A stretch of 64,000 bases of DNA, from contig CAWGOF010000001.1 in NCBI GenBank assembly GCA_963824225.1, positions 310,001 to 374,000 of the forward strand, given 5' to 3'. A program made the translations under genes and the position numbers. The notes under the pieces were generated by a model that had not been told where the DNA came from, made no database searches, and worked only from the letters and a program-made list of their open reading frames with translations. Source of the DNA: CAWGOF01 sp963824225 (GTDB lineage: Bacteria > Acidobacteriota > Polarisedimenticolia > Polarisedimenticolales > Polarisedimenticolaceae). Shown piece after piece: positions 50,778 to 58,993 of this stretch. Numbering within the stretch: the stretch's first letter is position 1; the number at the start of each line of letters is the position of its first letter.

Positions 50778-51492
50778 CCCGGTCGACCCGGCCCGGCTCG
50801 ACGATCTGGAGCGCGTCCTGGGTCACCGGTTCCGCGACCGGGACCTGCTCATCACCGCGCTGACCCATCGGTCGCACAGCTACGAGCGCGGGGGAGCGCC
50901 GACGCACTACGAGCGGCTCGAGTTCCTCGGGGACGCGCTGCTCGGATTCCTCGTGGCCGAGGGGCTGTACCATCGCGAGCCGACCGCGGCCGAGGGCGCG
51001 CTGAGCCGCAGGCGTCAGACGATCGTGCGCACGTCGACCTTGGCCCAGGTCGCGCGCCAACTCGGGCTCGGAGAGGCGATCCTGCTCGGTCGCGGCGAGG
51101 AGCGCACCGGTGGGCGCGGCAAGCCGACGCTCCTGGCCGATGCGTTCGAGGCGGTGCTGGGCGCGGTGTACCTCGACGGCGGCGTCCGGGCGGCACGCAA
51201 GTTCGCGCGACGACACGTCGGGCCGCTGTTGTTCGAGACCGCCTCGGTCGTCGGCGACGACTTCAAGACGCGGCTCCAGGAGGCGGTCCAGGCGCGGTTG
51301 CGACGGGCACCGGCCTACCGTATCGTCTCGACGACCGGGCCGGCGCACGCCACGCAGTTCGAGGTCGAAGTGTCGGTGAAGGGGCGCGTGCTCGGTCGCG
51401 GCGCGGGGCTGAGCCGGAAGCAGGCGGAGCAAAGCGCGGCGTGCGCGGCGCTGGCCGCCCTCGACGCGCTGCTCGCGGGCGAACTGCCATGA
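50761..51492 (+). CDS. rnc: Ribonuclease III
   Basis: 243 residues. Double-strand-specific endonuclease for rRNA and mRNA processing. Signature E-R-L-E-F-L-G-D-A-L-L (~residues 48-58), second acidic pair D-A-F-E-A-V-L-G-A-V-Y-L-D-G-G, and a C-terminal dsRBD (F-K-T-R-L-Q-E-A-V-Q, F-E-V-E-V, G-L-S-R-K-Q-A-E-Q-S-A-A). ATG 50761 overlaps the lipoprotein gene by 17 nt. The usual neighbours era or acpP-fabF are absent. Its stop overlaps the next start (ATGA). Confidence 0.95.
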   Translation: MIRSNDPVDPARLDDLERVLGHRFRDRDLLITALTHRSHSYERGGAPTHYERLEFLGDALLGFLVAEGLYHREPTAAEGALSRRRQTIVRTSTLAQVARQLGLGEAILLGRGEERTGGRGKPTLLADAFEAVLGAVYLDGGVRAARKFARRHVGPLLFETASVVGDDFKTRLQEAVQARLRRAPAYRIVSTTGPAHATQFEVEVSVKGRVLGRGAGLSRKQAEQSAACAALAALDALLAGELP

Positions 51493-52964
51493 TCAGGTCG
51501 AACGGACGGAGCACGCGGACGCGGCTGGCCCTGGTCGCGCCCCTCCTGTGGGCGTCGATCGCGACCGGGCTTCGGGCGCAGGACGAGCCGGCGCTCGAGC
51601 GCGTGCACAGCGGGTCGGGCGGGACGATCCCGATTCACGGCGCAACGACCCTGCGGATCGAGGGCCTGGCCGGAACGCTCGTGCTTCGCGGCGGGCGGCC
51701 GAGCGAGATGCGCTACGAGGCTCGGTCGCTCGATGACCAGCGCCAGCCGCGCACCCTGGCGATCGATCGGCGCGGGACGACCGAGCTACGGCTGGTTCAC
51801 GCCGATCCCGGCGCCACGGAGCGGCTGCTGGTCGAGGTCGCCGTCGCCCCACAGCTCGCGCTCGAGGTCGTAGCCCAGGACAGTCGACTCGTCGTCACGG
51901 GAATCGGCGGCGCGTTCGACGTCCGCGGCGCGCGCCTCGACGTCGACGTCCGCGGCAACTCCGGCGCCGTGTCGATCGATCTGGCGACGGGGAAGCTGCA
52001 TCTGGAGAACGCGGCGTCGGACGTCGACGTGAAGGGCCGGGGGCTCGACGTCGATCTGCGCGGGGTCGGAGGAGCGCTGGTCCTCGAGCTCGAAGCCAGC
52101 CGTGCGGTGATCGACGCGGTCGGAAACGACACCAACGCGCGGATCGAGGAAACGCCGCTCGTGCTCGGGCGGACCCAAGGGGAGCTGCACCTGCAGGCGA
52201 CCGGCGGCTCGGTCGAGCTGCGCGATCCCGCGCAGACGGTCGAGGCGCGGCTCGAGGGTACGCCGTTCAAGCTCACCGGTGGCGCGGGCAACGTGAAGAT
52301 CGAGACCGACGACGACGTCGAGTTCGCGAACGTCCGCGGCTTCCTGTCGATCGAAGGCTACGGCGGAACGGTGCGTGGCAGCGGCGGCACCGGAGCGATC
52401 CACGTCAAGAGCGCCGACGCCGAGATCAGCTTGCTCGATTTCGCCGGTTCGTCGGTGGTCCAGGGCGACGGGCTGCGCGTGCGTGTCTCGCGCGCGAAGT
52501 CGACGGTCCAGGTCGAGGCCGTGTCGTCCGAGGTCACGATCGAGGAGGTCGCCGGCGCGGTCACCGTGACGAACGAGTTCGGCGACGTGTCGGTCGCTCG
52601 GGCCTCGGGCGGGGTCCACGTCACGAGCCGCAACGGCAGGGTGCACGTCCTGGGGGTCAAGGGAGCGGTCAACGTTCGAGCCGACGGCGACGATGTGAGC
52701 GTCGAATGGGCCGAGGTATCGCCGGGCAGCGATCAGCTCGTCGAGAACGCGTCCGGACCGATCGTGGCCCGGTTGCCGGCCCGCGCGGCGTGCCGCGTGG
52801 AGGCCGAGTCGACGTTCGGGGCGATCCGCTCGGCGTTTCCCTCGGTCGAGCGGACCGGCGAGCACACCGCCGCGGGGAACATCAACGGCGGCGCACAACC
52901 CGTCGTGAGACTCAAGGCCGGGGGTGACATCGAGCTCGCCGCCGGCACGGGCGGCGGCCGCTAG
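51489..52964 (+). CDS. Exported DUF4097-type beta-repeat protein
   Basis: 491 residues; ATG 51489 in ATGA overlap with rnc. Signal peptide ~1-31 (L-A-L-V-A-P-L-L-W-A-S-I-A-T-G-L-R-A). The rest is a long series of short beta strands of about 20 residues (V-D-V-R-G-N-S-G-A-V-S-I-D, I-E-G-Y-G-G-T-V-R, V-T-S-R-N-G-R-V-H-V), the DUF4097/adhesin-like beta-solenoid pattern. No cysteine-based motif or enzyme signature. Role unknown; periplasmic or surface. Confidence 0.72.
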   Translation: MIRSNGRSTRTRLALVAPLLWASIATGLRAQDEPALERVHSGSGGTIPIHGATTLRIEGLAGTLVLRGGRPSEMRYEARSLDDQRQPRTLAIDRRGTTELRLVHADPGATERLLVEVAVAPQLALEVVAQDSRLVVTGIGGAFDVRGARLDVDVRGNSGAVSIDLATGKLHLENAASDVDVKGRGLDVDLRGVGGALVLELEASRAVIDAVGNDTNARIEETPLVLGRTQGELHLQATGGSVELRDPAQTVEARLEGTPFKLTGGAGNVKIETDDDVEFANVRGFLSIEGYGGTVRGSGGTGAIHVKSADAEISLLDFAGSSVVQGDGLRVRVSRAKSTVQVEAVSSEVTIEEVAGAVTVTNEFGDVSVARASGGVHVTSRNGRVHVLGVKGAVNVRADGDDVSVEWAEVSPGSDQLVENASGPIVARLPARAACRVEAESTFGAIRSAFPSVERTGEHTAAGNINGGAQPVVRLKAGGDIELAAGTGGGR

Positions 52965-52971
52965 GCGGGCG

Positions 52972-54120
52972 CTAGTATCGCGGCACGGACGGATCGACGT
53001 CGGCCGACCAAGAGTCGATCCCGCCGGCGAGGCTCCTCACGTGCGAGAACCCGTTCCTGAGCAGCACGGCGGCAGCGGTGGCGCTGCGGCTGCCGAAGTG
53101 GCAGTACACGACGATCTCGCGCCCGCGGTCGAGCTCGTCGAGCCGCTCGGTGAGCCGGTCGAGCGGGATCCGCGTCGCGCCTTCGATGTGCGCGATCGCC
53201 CACTCGCCGGCGGTTCGCACGTCGAGCACGAGCGGTGCGTCCGGCGCGTCGATCCGCCGCCGCAGCTCGGTCGCGTCGATCTCCGGAACCCCGGCGCGGG
53301 CGTCGACCCGGCACGCGGCCGGCGCGTCGGTCAGCGTGTGGATCGTGCGATTCTCTCCGCAGGCCGGGCAGGCGGGATCTCGGCGCAGCGCGAGCTCGCG
53401 GAACCGTAGCTCGAGCGCGTCGAACAGCACGAGCCGGCCGAGGAGCGGCGTGCCGCGTCCCAGCACGAGCTTGATCGCTTCCGTGGCCTGCAGCGCGCCG
53501 ATCACTCCGGGCAGGATGCCGAGCACGCCGCCCTCGGCACAGCTCGGCACGGTCCCGGGCTCCGGCGGCTCGGGGTACAGGCAGCGGTAGCACGGGCCGC
53601 GGCCGGCCCAGAACAGGCTCACCTGCCCCTCGAACCGGTAGATGCTGCCGTACACGTGCGGCTTGCCCAGGAGCACGCACGCGTCGCTCACGAGATAGCG
53701 CGTGGGGAAGTTGTCCGAGCCGTCGATGACGACGTCGTACGGTCCGAGCACGTCGAGCGCGTTCGCCGCGCCGAGGCGCAGCTCGTGCGGCACGATCTCG
53801 ACGTGGGGGTTGAGGTCGACGAGCCGGAGGCGCGCGCGCTCGGTCTTCGGCAGATCGAGATCGCTCGTGCCGTAGAGCACCTGGCGCTGCAGGTTCGTCA
53901 GGTCGACTCGATCGTCGTCGACGAGGCCGATCCGTCCCACGCCGGCGGCTGCCAAATACAGCGCCACGGGCGAGCCGAGGCCGCCCGCGCCGACGACGAG
54001 GACGCGGGCCTGGCGCAGGCGAAGCTGGCCGTCGAGCCCGACCTCGGGGAGCGCGATGTGCCGGCTGTAGCGCCGTAGCTCGTCGACGGGAAGCACGGGA
54101 TCGGGAGCGGGGGAGTGCAC
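52972..54120 (-). CDS. thiF: ThiF/MoeB-family adenylyltransferase fused to rhodanese
   Basis: 382 residues from GTG 54120 (a GTG at 54183 would add 21 residues; no ribosome-binding site decides). E1-like domain: V-V-G-A-G-G-L-G-S-P, D-D-D-R-V-D-L-T-N-L-Q-R-Q, D-G-S-D-N-F-x-T-R-Y, C-Y-R-C-L-Y and C-P-A-C zinc cysteines. The C-terminal rhodanese carries V-V-Y-C-H-F-G-S-R-S with the persulfide cysteine. It would adenylylate the C-terminal Gly of ThiS (56143) and supply sulfur; MoeZ-like action on MoaD is possible as well. Divergent from thiD. Confidence 0.85.
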   Translation of the reverse strand: MHSPAPDPVLPVDELRRYSRHIALPEVGLDGQLRLRQARVLVVGAGGLGSPVALYLAAAGVGRIGLVDDDRVDLTNLQRQVLYGTSDLDLPKTERARLRLVDLNPHVEIVPHELRLGAANALDVLGPYDVVIDGSDNFPTRYLVSDACVLLGKPHVYGSIYRFEGQVSLFWAGRGPCYRCLYPEPPEPGTVPSCAEGGVLGILPGVIGALQATEAIKLVLGRGTPLLGRLVLFDALELRFRELALRRDPACPACGENRTIHTLTDAPAACRVDARAGVPEIDATELRRRIDAPDAPLVLDVRTAGEWAIAHIEGATRIPLDRLTERLDELDRGREIVVYCHFGSRSATAAAVLLRNGFSHVRSLAGGIDSWSADVDPSVPRY

Positions 54121-54170
54121 GTGCCGATTGTGCCGGCCCGGCGCGGCTTTTGCAATCCGCGCCGAGGCGC

Positions 54171-54176
54171 TATCCT
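54171..54176 (+). promoter_or_regulatory. -10 element for the thi operon
   Basis: TATCCT (context GCGCTATCCTGGG), 12 nt before GTG 54189. The leader is too short for a TPP riboswitch. Confidence 0.45.
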
Positions 54177-54188
54177 GGGCCACGTACC

Positions 54189-54995
54189 GTGCGACCGATC
54201 GTTCTCAGCATCGCGGGCTCGGACAGCTCGGGCGGCGCAGGGATCCAGGCCGACCTCAAGACGATCGAGGCCTGCGGCGGATGGGGCGCGACCGCGATCG
54301 TCGCGGTGACGGCGCAGAACACGCTCGGCGTGACGCGGCAGGTCGTGCTCGATCCGGGCATCGTCCGAGCGCAGGTGGAAGCGGTGCTCGATGACCTCGC
54401 CGTGGCGGCGATCAAGACCGGCATGCTCGGCGGACGCGACGTCGTGATCGCCGTGGCGGCGGGCCTCGATGGCGCGCGCGTACCGATCGTGTGCGATCCG
54501 GTGGCCCGCGCGTCGAGCGGCGCGCCGCTGCTCGACGACGCGGGGATCGCCGCGCTGCGCGAGCGGATCCTGCCGCTCGCGACCGTCGTCACGCCGAACG
54601 CGGCGGAGGCCGAAGCGCTGACCGGGCTGCCCGTGCGCACCGTGGAGGAAGCGCAGCTCGCCGGACAGCGTCTCGTCGGTCTCGGCGCGCGCGCGGCGCT
54701 CGTCACGGGCGGACACCTCGAGGGCGGACGCGCGGTCGACGTCCTGGTCGAGGCCGGCGGCACGACGACGTTCGACGGCGAGCGCATCGTCTCGGCCGCA
54801 TCGCACGGGACTGGCTGCACGCTCTCGGCCGCGATCGCGACGCACCTCGCGCACGGCCGGACGCTGACCGACGCGATCGCGCGGGCCAAGCGTCTGGTGA
54901 CCGACGCCCTGCGCTGCGGTTGCGCCCTCGGACGCGGTGGCGGCGCGGTGGATCCGCTGCACGCATGGCACACGGCCCGCGGGGTGTCGGGATGA
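54189..54995 (+). CDS. thiD: Hydroxymethylpyrimidine/phosphomethylpyrimidine kinase
   Basis: 268 residues; GTG 54189. Phosphorylates HMP and HMP-P for thiamine synthesis. Ribokinase-fold motifs: G-S-D-S-S-G-G-A-G-I-Q-A-D-L-K-T, A-V-T-A-Q-N-T, I-K-T-G-M-L-G, C-D-P-V, T-P-N-A-A-E-A-E-A-L-T-G and S-H-G-T-G-C-T-L-S-A-A (catalytic Cys/anion hole). First gene of thiD-thiO-thiS-thiG-thiE; stop overlaps thiO (ATGA). thiC is not in the window. Confidence 0.93.
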   Translation: MRPIVLSIAGSDSSGGAGIQADLKTIEACGGWGATAIVAVTAQNTLGVTRQVVLDPGIVRAQVEAVLDDLAVAAIKTGMLGGRDVVIAVAAGLDGARVPIVCDPVARASSGAPLLDDAGIAALRERILPLATVVTPNAAEAEALTGLPVRTVEEAQLAGQRLVGLGARAALVTGGHLEGGRAVDVLVEAGGTTTFDGERIVSAASHGTGCTLSAAIATHLAHGRTLTDAIARAKRLVTDALRCGCALGRGGGAVDPLHAWHTARGVSG

Positions 54996-56146
54996 GCCCG
55001 CGAGCCGACACGCTGATCGTCGGGGCGGGTGTCGTCGGTCTCGCCGTGGCGTTCGAGCTCCTGTCTCGCGATCCCGCGCGGCGCGTGGTCGTGGTCGATC
55101 GCGGAGCGCCGGGAGCCGGCGCGACGGGGGCCGCCGCGGGCATGCTCGCGCCCGTGTCCGAGGCCGAGACGGAGTCCGCGGACACGGTGCGTCTGGGGCT
55201 CGACAGCCTCGCGCGCTACGGACGCTTCGCCGAGCTCGTCGAGCGCGTCTCGGGTCTGCGGACCGGGCTCGACCTGCGCGGGACGCTGTGCGTCGCGCTC
55301 GGCCGAGACGATCGGGAAGAGCTCGAACGGCGGGCCCACGCGCTCGCGGCTGCGGGCCATCGCGTCGAGCGCCTCGCCGCATCGGCGATGACGGCGCTCG
55401 AGCCGCGGCTCTCCGGACGAGTCGTCGACGCCGTGCGCGTTCCGGACGAGGGACAGGTCGACCCGCGCTTGCTCGTTCGGTCCCTCGCGGGCGCGATCGG
55501 CCGTCTCGGCGGCATCGTCGCCGAGGGCACGGACGTCGCGTCGATCGAGTGCCGACGGGGCGGGGGATTCGTCCTGCGTACGCGTGGCGCGGGGCCCGGC
55601 GAGGAACGCTACACGGCGCGGCAGGTCGTTCTCGCGGCCGGCGCGTGGAGCTTCCGGAGCATCGAGCTGCCGATCGCGGATCCCGGCTTGCGACCGGTCA
55701 AGGGTCAGCTCGTGCGCCTCCGCGGCCCGCGCCTCGTGTCGCACGTCGTGCGCACGCCGCGGGCGTACCTGGTTCCGCGCGAGGACGGCGAGCTGCTCGT
55801 CGGAGCGACGGTCGAGGAGGCGGGGTTCGACGGCCGCACGACCGCAGGTGCGGTGCTGGACCTGCTGCGCTGCGCCTGGGAGGTCGTCCCGGCGATCGAG
55901 GACCTCGAGCTCGTCGAGACGAGCGTCGGGTTCCGGGCGGCGCTCGACGACCACCGGCCACGGATCGGCTCGACCGACGTCGACGGGCTGTACCTGGCGA
56001 TCGGACACTACCGCAACGGCGTGCTGCTCGCGCCGGCGACGGCCACGTACCTGGCCGATGCGCTGCTCACCGGCCGCGACGCACCGGAGCTCGCGCCGTT
56101 CGCGCCGCAGCGCTCGACGCACGTCTCCGGAGCGGTCCGCCGATGA
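54992..56146 (+). CDS. thiO: Glycine oxidase ThiO
   Basis: 384 residues. FAD-dependent oxidase converting glycine to dehydroglycine (iminoacetate) for the thiazole ring. L-I-V-G-A-G-V-V-G-L-A-V-A (FAD Rossmann) and A-G-A-A-A-G-M-L-A-P-V-S near the N-terminus, P-V-K-G-Q-L and G-H-Y-R-N-G-V-L-L-A-P-A at the C-terminus are typical. Use of ThiO instead of ThiH implies oxygen-dependent, i.e. aerobic, thiamine synthesis. Overlaps thiS by ATGA. Confidence 0.92.
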   Translation: MSPRADTLIVGAGVVGLAVAFELLSRDPARRVVVVDRGAPGAGATGAAAGMLAPVSEAETESADTVRLGLDSLARYGRFAELVERVSGLRTGLDLRGTLCVALGRDDREELERRAHALAAAGHRVERLAASAMTALEPRLSGRVVDAVRVPDEGQVDPRLLVRSLAGAIGRLGGIVAEGTDVASIECRRGGGFVLRTRGAGPGEERYTARQVVLAAGAWSFRSIELPIADPGLRPVKGQLVRLRGPRLVSHVVRTPRAYLVPREDGELLVGATVEEAGFDGRTTAGAVLDLLRCAWEVVPAIEDLELVETSVGFRAALDDHRPRIGSTDVDGLYLAIGHYRNGVLLAPATATYLADALLTGRDAPELAPFAPQRSTHVSGAVRR

Positions 56147-56358
56147 CGGCGCTGGGCCAGGGGATCCGCGTCAACGGCGTCGCGCAGCCGCTCGACGTCG
56201 TGTTCGTCGCGCAGCTGCTGCGCGCGATGGGGCTCGCCGATCGGCCCGGGATCGCGGTCGCGGTCAACGGCGCGGTCGTCCCCCGCGCCGGTTGGTCCGA
56301 GCACGCGCTCGCGCCGGGCGATGAGGTCGAGGTCGTCGGCGCGGCCCAGGGAGGTTGA
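56143..56358 (+). CDS. thiS: Sulfur carrier protein ThiS
   Basis: 71 residues, ubiquitin-like. I-R-V-N-G, a central V-A-V-N-G-A-V-V-P-R (typical V-A-x-N-x-x-x-V-P-R) and the C-terminal G-G that is adenylylated and thiocarboxylated by the ThiF-rhodanese encoded at 52972. Delivers sulfur to ThiG. Confidence 0.92.
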   Translation: MTALGQGIRVNGVAQPLDVVFVAQLLRAMGLADRPGIAVAVNGAVVPRAGWSEHALAPGDEVEVVGAAQGG

Positions 56359-56360
56359 GC

Positions 56361-57161
56361 GTGGGCGGCGACAACGACACGTTCTCGCTCGCCGGCCGCT
56401 CCTGGCGGTCGCGCCTGCTCCTGGGCAGCGCGTCCTATCCGAGCCGCAGCGTGTTGCTCGAAGCGCTGCGCGCCGCGGAGACGGAGATCGTCACGGTCGC
56501 CGTGCGGCGCGTCGGATTCGCGAGCGACGGCGAAGCAAGCCTGTACGACGCGCTCACACGCGAAGGGCTCGCGATCCTGCCCAACACCGCCGGCTGCTAC
56601 ACGGCGCGCGACGCCGTGCTGACTGCGGAGCTCGCGCGCGAGGCGCTCGGAACGCCGTGGGTCAAGCTCGAGGTCCTGGCCGAGGACGAAACGCTCCTGC
56701 CCGACGTGGCCGCGCTCGTCGAAGCGGCGCGCACGCTCGTGGACCGCGGATTCCAGGTCCTGCCGTACACGAACGACGACCCGGTGACCGCACGGCGGCT
56801 GGAGGACCTCGGGTGCGTCGCCGTGATGCCCCTCGGAGCGCCGATCGGCTCGGGCCTCGGCATTCGCAACCCGCACGCGATCGAGTCGATCGTGGCCCGC
56901 GCCGGCGTGCCGGTGATCGTCGACGCGGGCGTCGGCACGGCGTCGGACGTCAGCCTGGCGCTCGAGCTCGGGTGCGACGCGGTGCTGTTGAACAGCGCGG
57001 TGGCCCGAGCGCACGATCCGGTGCGCATGGCGCACGCGATGCGCCACGCTGCGATGGCCGGGCGAAGCGCCCGGCTCGCCGGACGGATTCCGCGACGGTT
57101 CGCGGGCCAGCGCTCGACGCCGAACGACGGGCGCATCGAGTCGACCGAGCGGGACGCCTGA
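56361..57161 (+). CDS. thiG: Thiazole synthase ThiG
   Basis: 266 residues. TIM-barrel enzyme condensing DXP, dehydroglycine and ThiS thiocarboxylate. Schiff-base lysine in W-V-K-L-E-V-L; Y-T-N-D-D-P, M-P-L-G-A-P-I-G-S-G-L-G and V-D-A-G-V-G-T-A-S-D are diagnostic. I prefer GTG 56361 (GGGAGG at 56349-56354, 6-nt spacing) to TTG 56355, which overlaps the thiS stop. Confidence 0.95.
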   Translation: MGGDNDTFSLAGRSWRSRLLLGSASYPSRSVLLEALRAAETEIVTVAVRRVGFASDGEASLYDALTREGLAILPNTAGCYTARDAVLTAELAREALGTPWVKLEVLAEDETLLPDVAALVEAARTLVDRGFQVLPYTNDDPVTARRLEDLGCVAVMPLGAPIGSGLGIRNPHAIESIVARAGVPVIVDAGVGTASDVSLALELGCDAVLLNSAVARAHDPVRMAHAMRHAAMAGRSARLAGRIPRRFAGQRSTPNDGRIESTERDA

Positions 57162-57172
57162 CGGCGCGGCGC

Positions 57173-57805
57173 GTGCACGGTTCTTCGAGGGCGCTGCCGC
57201 GGCTGATGCTCGTGACGGACCGGCATCTCGTCCGTGGCGGTGACCTGCGCCCGGCGGTGACGCAGGCCGTCCTGGGCGGGGTCGGGCTCGTCCACGTCCG
57301 CGAGCGCGATCTCGACGATCGAGCCCTGGCCCGGCTGCTCGACGCGTTGCGTGCCGCGCTTCCCGAGGCGACGCCGATCGTGATCAACAACCGTCCGGAG
57401 CTCGCGCGGGCCCTGGGCGTCGGGCTGCACCTACCCGCCGCCGCGCCCACCGCTCTGGCGACGACCGCGGACCGATCGCGCACGCTCGGCCGCTCGGCGC
57501 ACGACGAGGACGAGGTCCGGCGCGCGTGCCGCGAGCAGGTGGACTACGTGCTGCTCGGCACGATCTACCCCACGCGGTCGAAGCTCGGCCATCCCGGTGC
57601 CGGGATCGAGCTCGTGCGTACGGTCGCTCGCCACGCTGCGGGGATCCCGGTGCTGGCCATCGGCGGCGTCACGGTGGCCCGGATCCCGGAGCTCGTGCAC
57701 GCGGGCGCTCACGGCGTAGCGGCGTGTCGCGCTTTCCTCGAGGCGCCGGACCCGGCGCGCGTGGCCCAGGCCATGACGCTCGCACTGACGGTCGCGGGGA
57801 GCTGA
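57173..57805 (+). CDS. thiE: Thiamine-phosphate synthase ThiE
   Basis: 210 residues from GTG 57173 (start uncertain, no clear ribosome-binding site). Joins HMP-PP and thiazole phosphate. L-M-L-V-T-D-R, V-H-V-R-E-R-D-L, I-N-N-R-P-E-L-A, G-L-H-L-P, D-Y-V-L-L-G-T-I-Y-P-T-x-S-K-x-G and I-P-V-L-A-I-G-G-V-T fit ThiE/TenI. S-A-H-D-E-D-E replaces the canonical S-x-H/T-x-x-E segment. TenI is an alternative, but with no other ThiE here ThiE is favoured. Its 3' end overlaps the convergent gene by ~97 nt. Confidence 0.82.
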   Translation: MHGSSRALPRLMLVTDRHLVRGGDLRPAVTQAVLGGVGLVHVRERDLDDRALARLLDALRAALPEATPIVINNRPELARALGVGLHLPAAAPTALATTADRSRTLGRSAHDEDEVRRACREQVDYVLLGTIYPTRSKLGHPGAGIELVRTVARHAAGIPVLAIGGVTVARIPELVHAGAHGVAACRAFLEAPDPARVAQAMTLALTVAGS

Positions 57806-58992
57806 TCGGCCGGATCGAGGATCGATAGCCGCGGTCCGTCGGGGGCGTCCGCGGCGGTCCAGGCCACGCCGATCCGGCCCCCACACGCCGCGAGACGCGG
57901 AAACCCCGAGGCCCGCGCGCCGCGCGCGCGGCCGATCGACCACGCATGGACCGGCCGTCCCGTGAGCTCGAACGATCGCACGCGGACCTCGGCGTCGCCC
58001 TCGGCTGCGCCTTCGAGCCACGACACGACGATTCGATCGTCGGACAGGAGCGCGACATCGACTCGGCCGAGCGCCGACCCGTCGTCGACGCGCACGGGCT
58101 CGCCGAAGTCGTACCCGCCATCGGTCGACACGGCGAGCAGCACGCGCGGCGCAGGGGACGCTTCCGTGTACCACGCCACCGCGACCGCCGTGTCACGTGC
58201 GGCGAGCGCCGGACCGTTGACCGGGCAGCCGGCGACCGTCCAGCCGTCCTGCGGGAACGCGGCGCGGCGGACCGTACCCGCATCCTCGATGGCCACGACC
58301 GACACGTCGCGCGTCGGCCCGGTGTGGTCGCGGTACGCGACGAGGATCGCTCCGGGGACGGAAGCCGCGGACGTCTGGCAGCACGTGCACACGTCGTCGT
58401 CGATCGTGCGCTCGTCGCTCCAAGCGCCGCCGTTCCCGGCGCCGCCGTTCCCGGCGCCGCCGCGCCAGGTCCGCAGTCGCAGGCCCATCGTGCCCGACCC
58501 CGCGGCGTCGATCCCGCGTCCGTCGAGCCACAGCGCGGCGAACCCGTGTCCGTCGTCGACGAGCGACACGAAGCCGAACTCGGCCTGCGGGACGTCCGGG
58601 TGCGGTCGGTACGACGGGCTCCACGTCCGACCGCCATCGGACGAGGTGGCGATCTGGACCCCGTACGCGAACGACGACCCCGGCGAGCGCTCGAGCCACT
58701 GGGCGACGAGCGGTCCCTCGTCGAGCGCCAGTACCGCGGGGAAGTCGGCCCAGTTCACGAGCAGCGGTCGGCCTTCGATGACCGGGAGCGGTGCGGTCCA
58801 GCCCCGCGCATCGCGGCGTGCGATGGCGAGCCGGGGCGCGTCGCCGGGCCCCTCGATCCACGACACGAGGAACGCGTCGCCGGCGCACGTCACGTTCGGC
58901 GCCGCGGCCGATCCGGTCGACGGGATCCGGTCCGGATGCGGCGCGGTGCACCCGAGGATCGCGCAGGCGGCGATCGTCGTCCAGCGCCTCAT
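57709..58992 (-). CDS. Sialidase/BNR-repeat-like lipoprotein
   Basis: 427 residues; ATG 58992. Lipobox-like I-L-G-C15. Several S-x-D-G-G-x-x-W/F Asp-box repeats (T-S-S-D-G-G-R-T-W-S, S-T-D-G-G-Y-D-F-G) indicate a beta-propeller related to sialidases. A C-T-C-C-Q motif (~residue 200) may form disulfides or bind metal. Catalytic sialidase arginines cannot be confirmed. The C-terminal ~30 residues lie opposite thiE and may be an overrun. A short G-G-A-G-N repeat marks a loop. Confidence 0.65.
   Translation of the reverse strand: MRRWTTIAACAILGCTAPHPDRIPSTGSAAAPNVTCAGDAFLVSWIEGPGDAPRLAIARRDARGWTAPLPVIEGRPLLVNWADFPAVLALDEGPLVAQWLERSPGSSFAYGVQIATSSDGGRTWSPSYRPHPDVPQAEFGFVSLVDDGHGFAALWLDGRGIDAAGSGTMGLRLRTWRGGAGNGGAGNGGAWSDERTIDDDVCTCCQTSAASVPGAILVAYRDHTGPTRDVSVVAIEDAGTVRRAAFPQDGWTVAGCPVNGPALAARDTAVAVAWYTEASPAPRVLLAVSTDGGYDFGEPVRVDDGSALGRVDVALLSDDRIVVSWLEGAAEGDAEVRVRSFELTGRPVHAWSIGRARGARASGFPRLAACGGRIGVAWTAADAPDGPRLSILDPADQLPATVSASVMAWATRAGSGASRKARHAATP
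58424..58462. repeat. 15-bp tandem repeat (2.6 copies)
   Basis: Two exact copies of GCGCCGCCGTTCCCG plus nine bases of a third inside the sialidase-like gene. They encode G-G-A-G-N repeats, a likely slippage-prone loop. Confidence 0.8.
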
Positions 58993-58993
58993 G

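Noticed and set aside
54121..54188. TPP riboswitch in front of thiD
   Set aside because: Only 68 nt between divergent starts and no thi-box conserved sequences; the -10 is 12 nt from the start codon.
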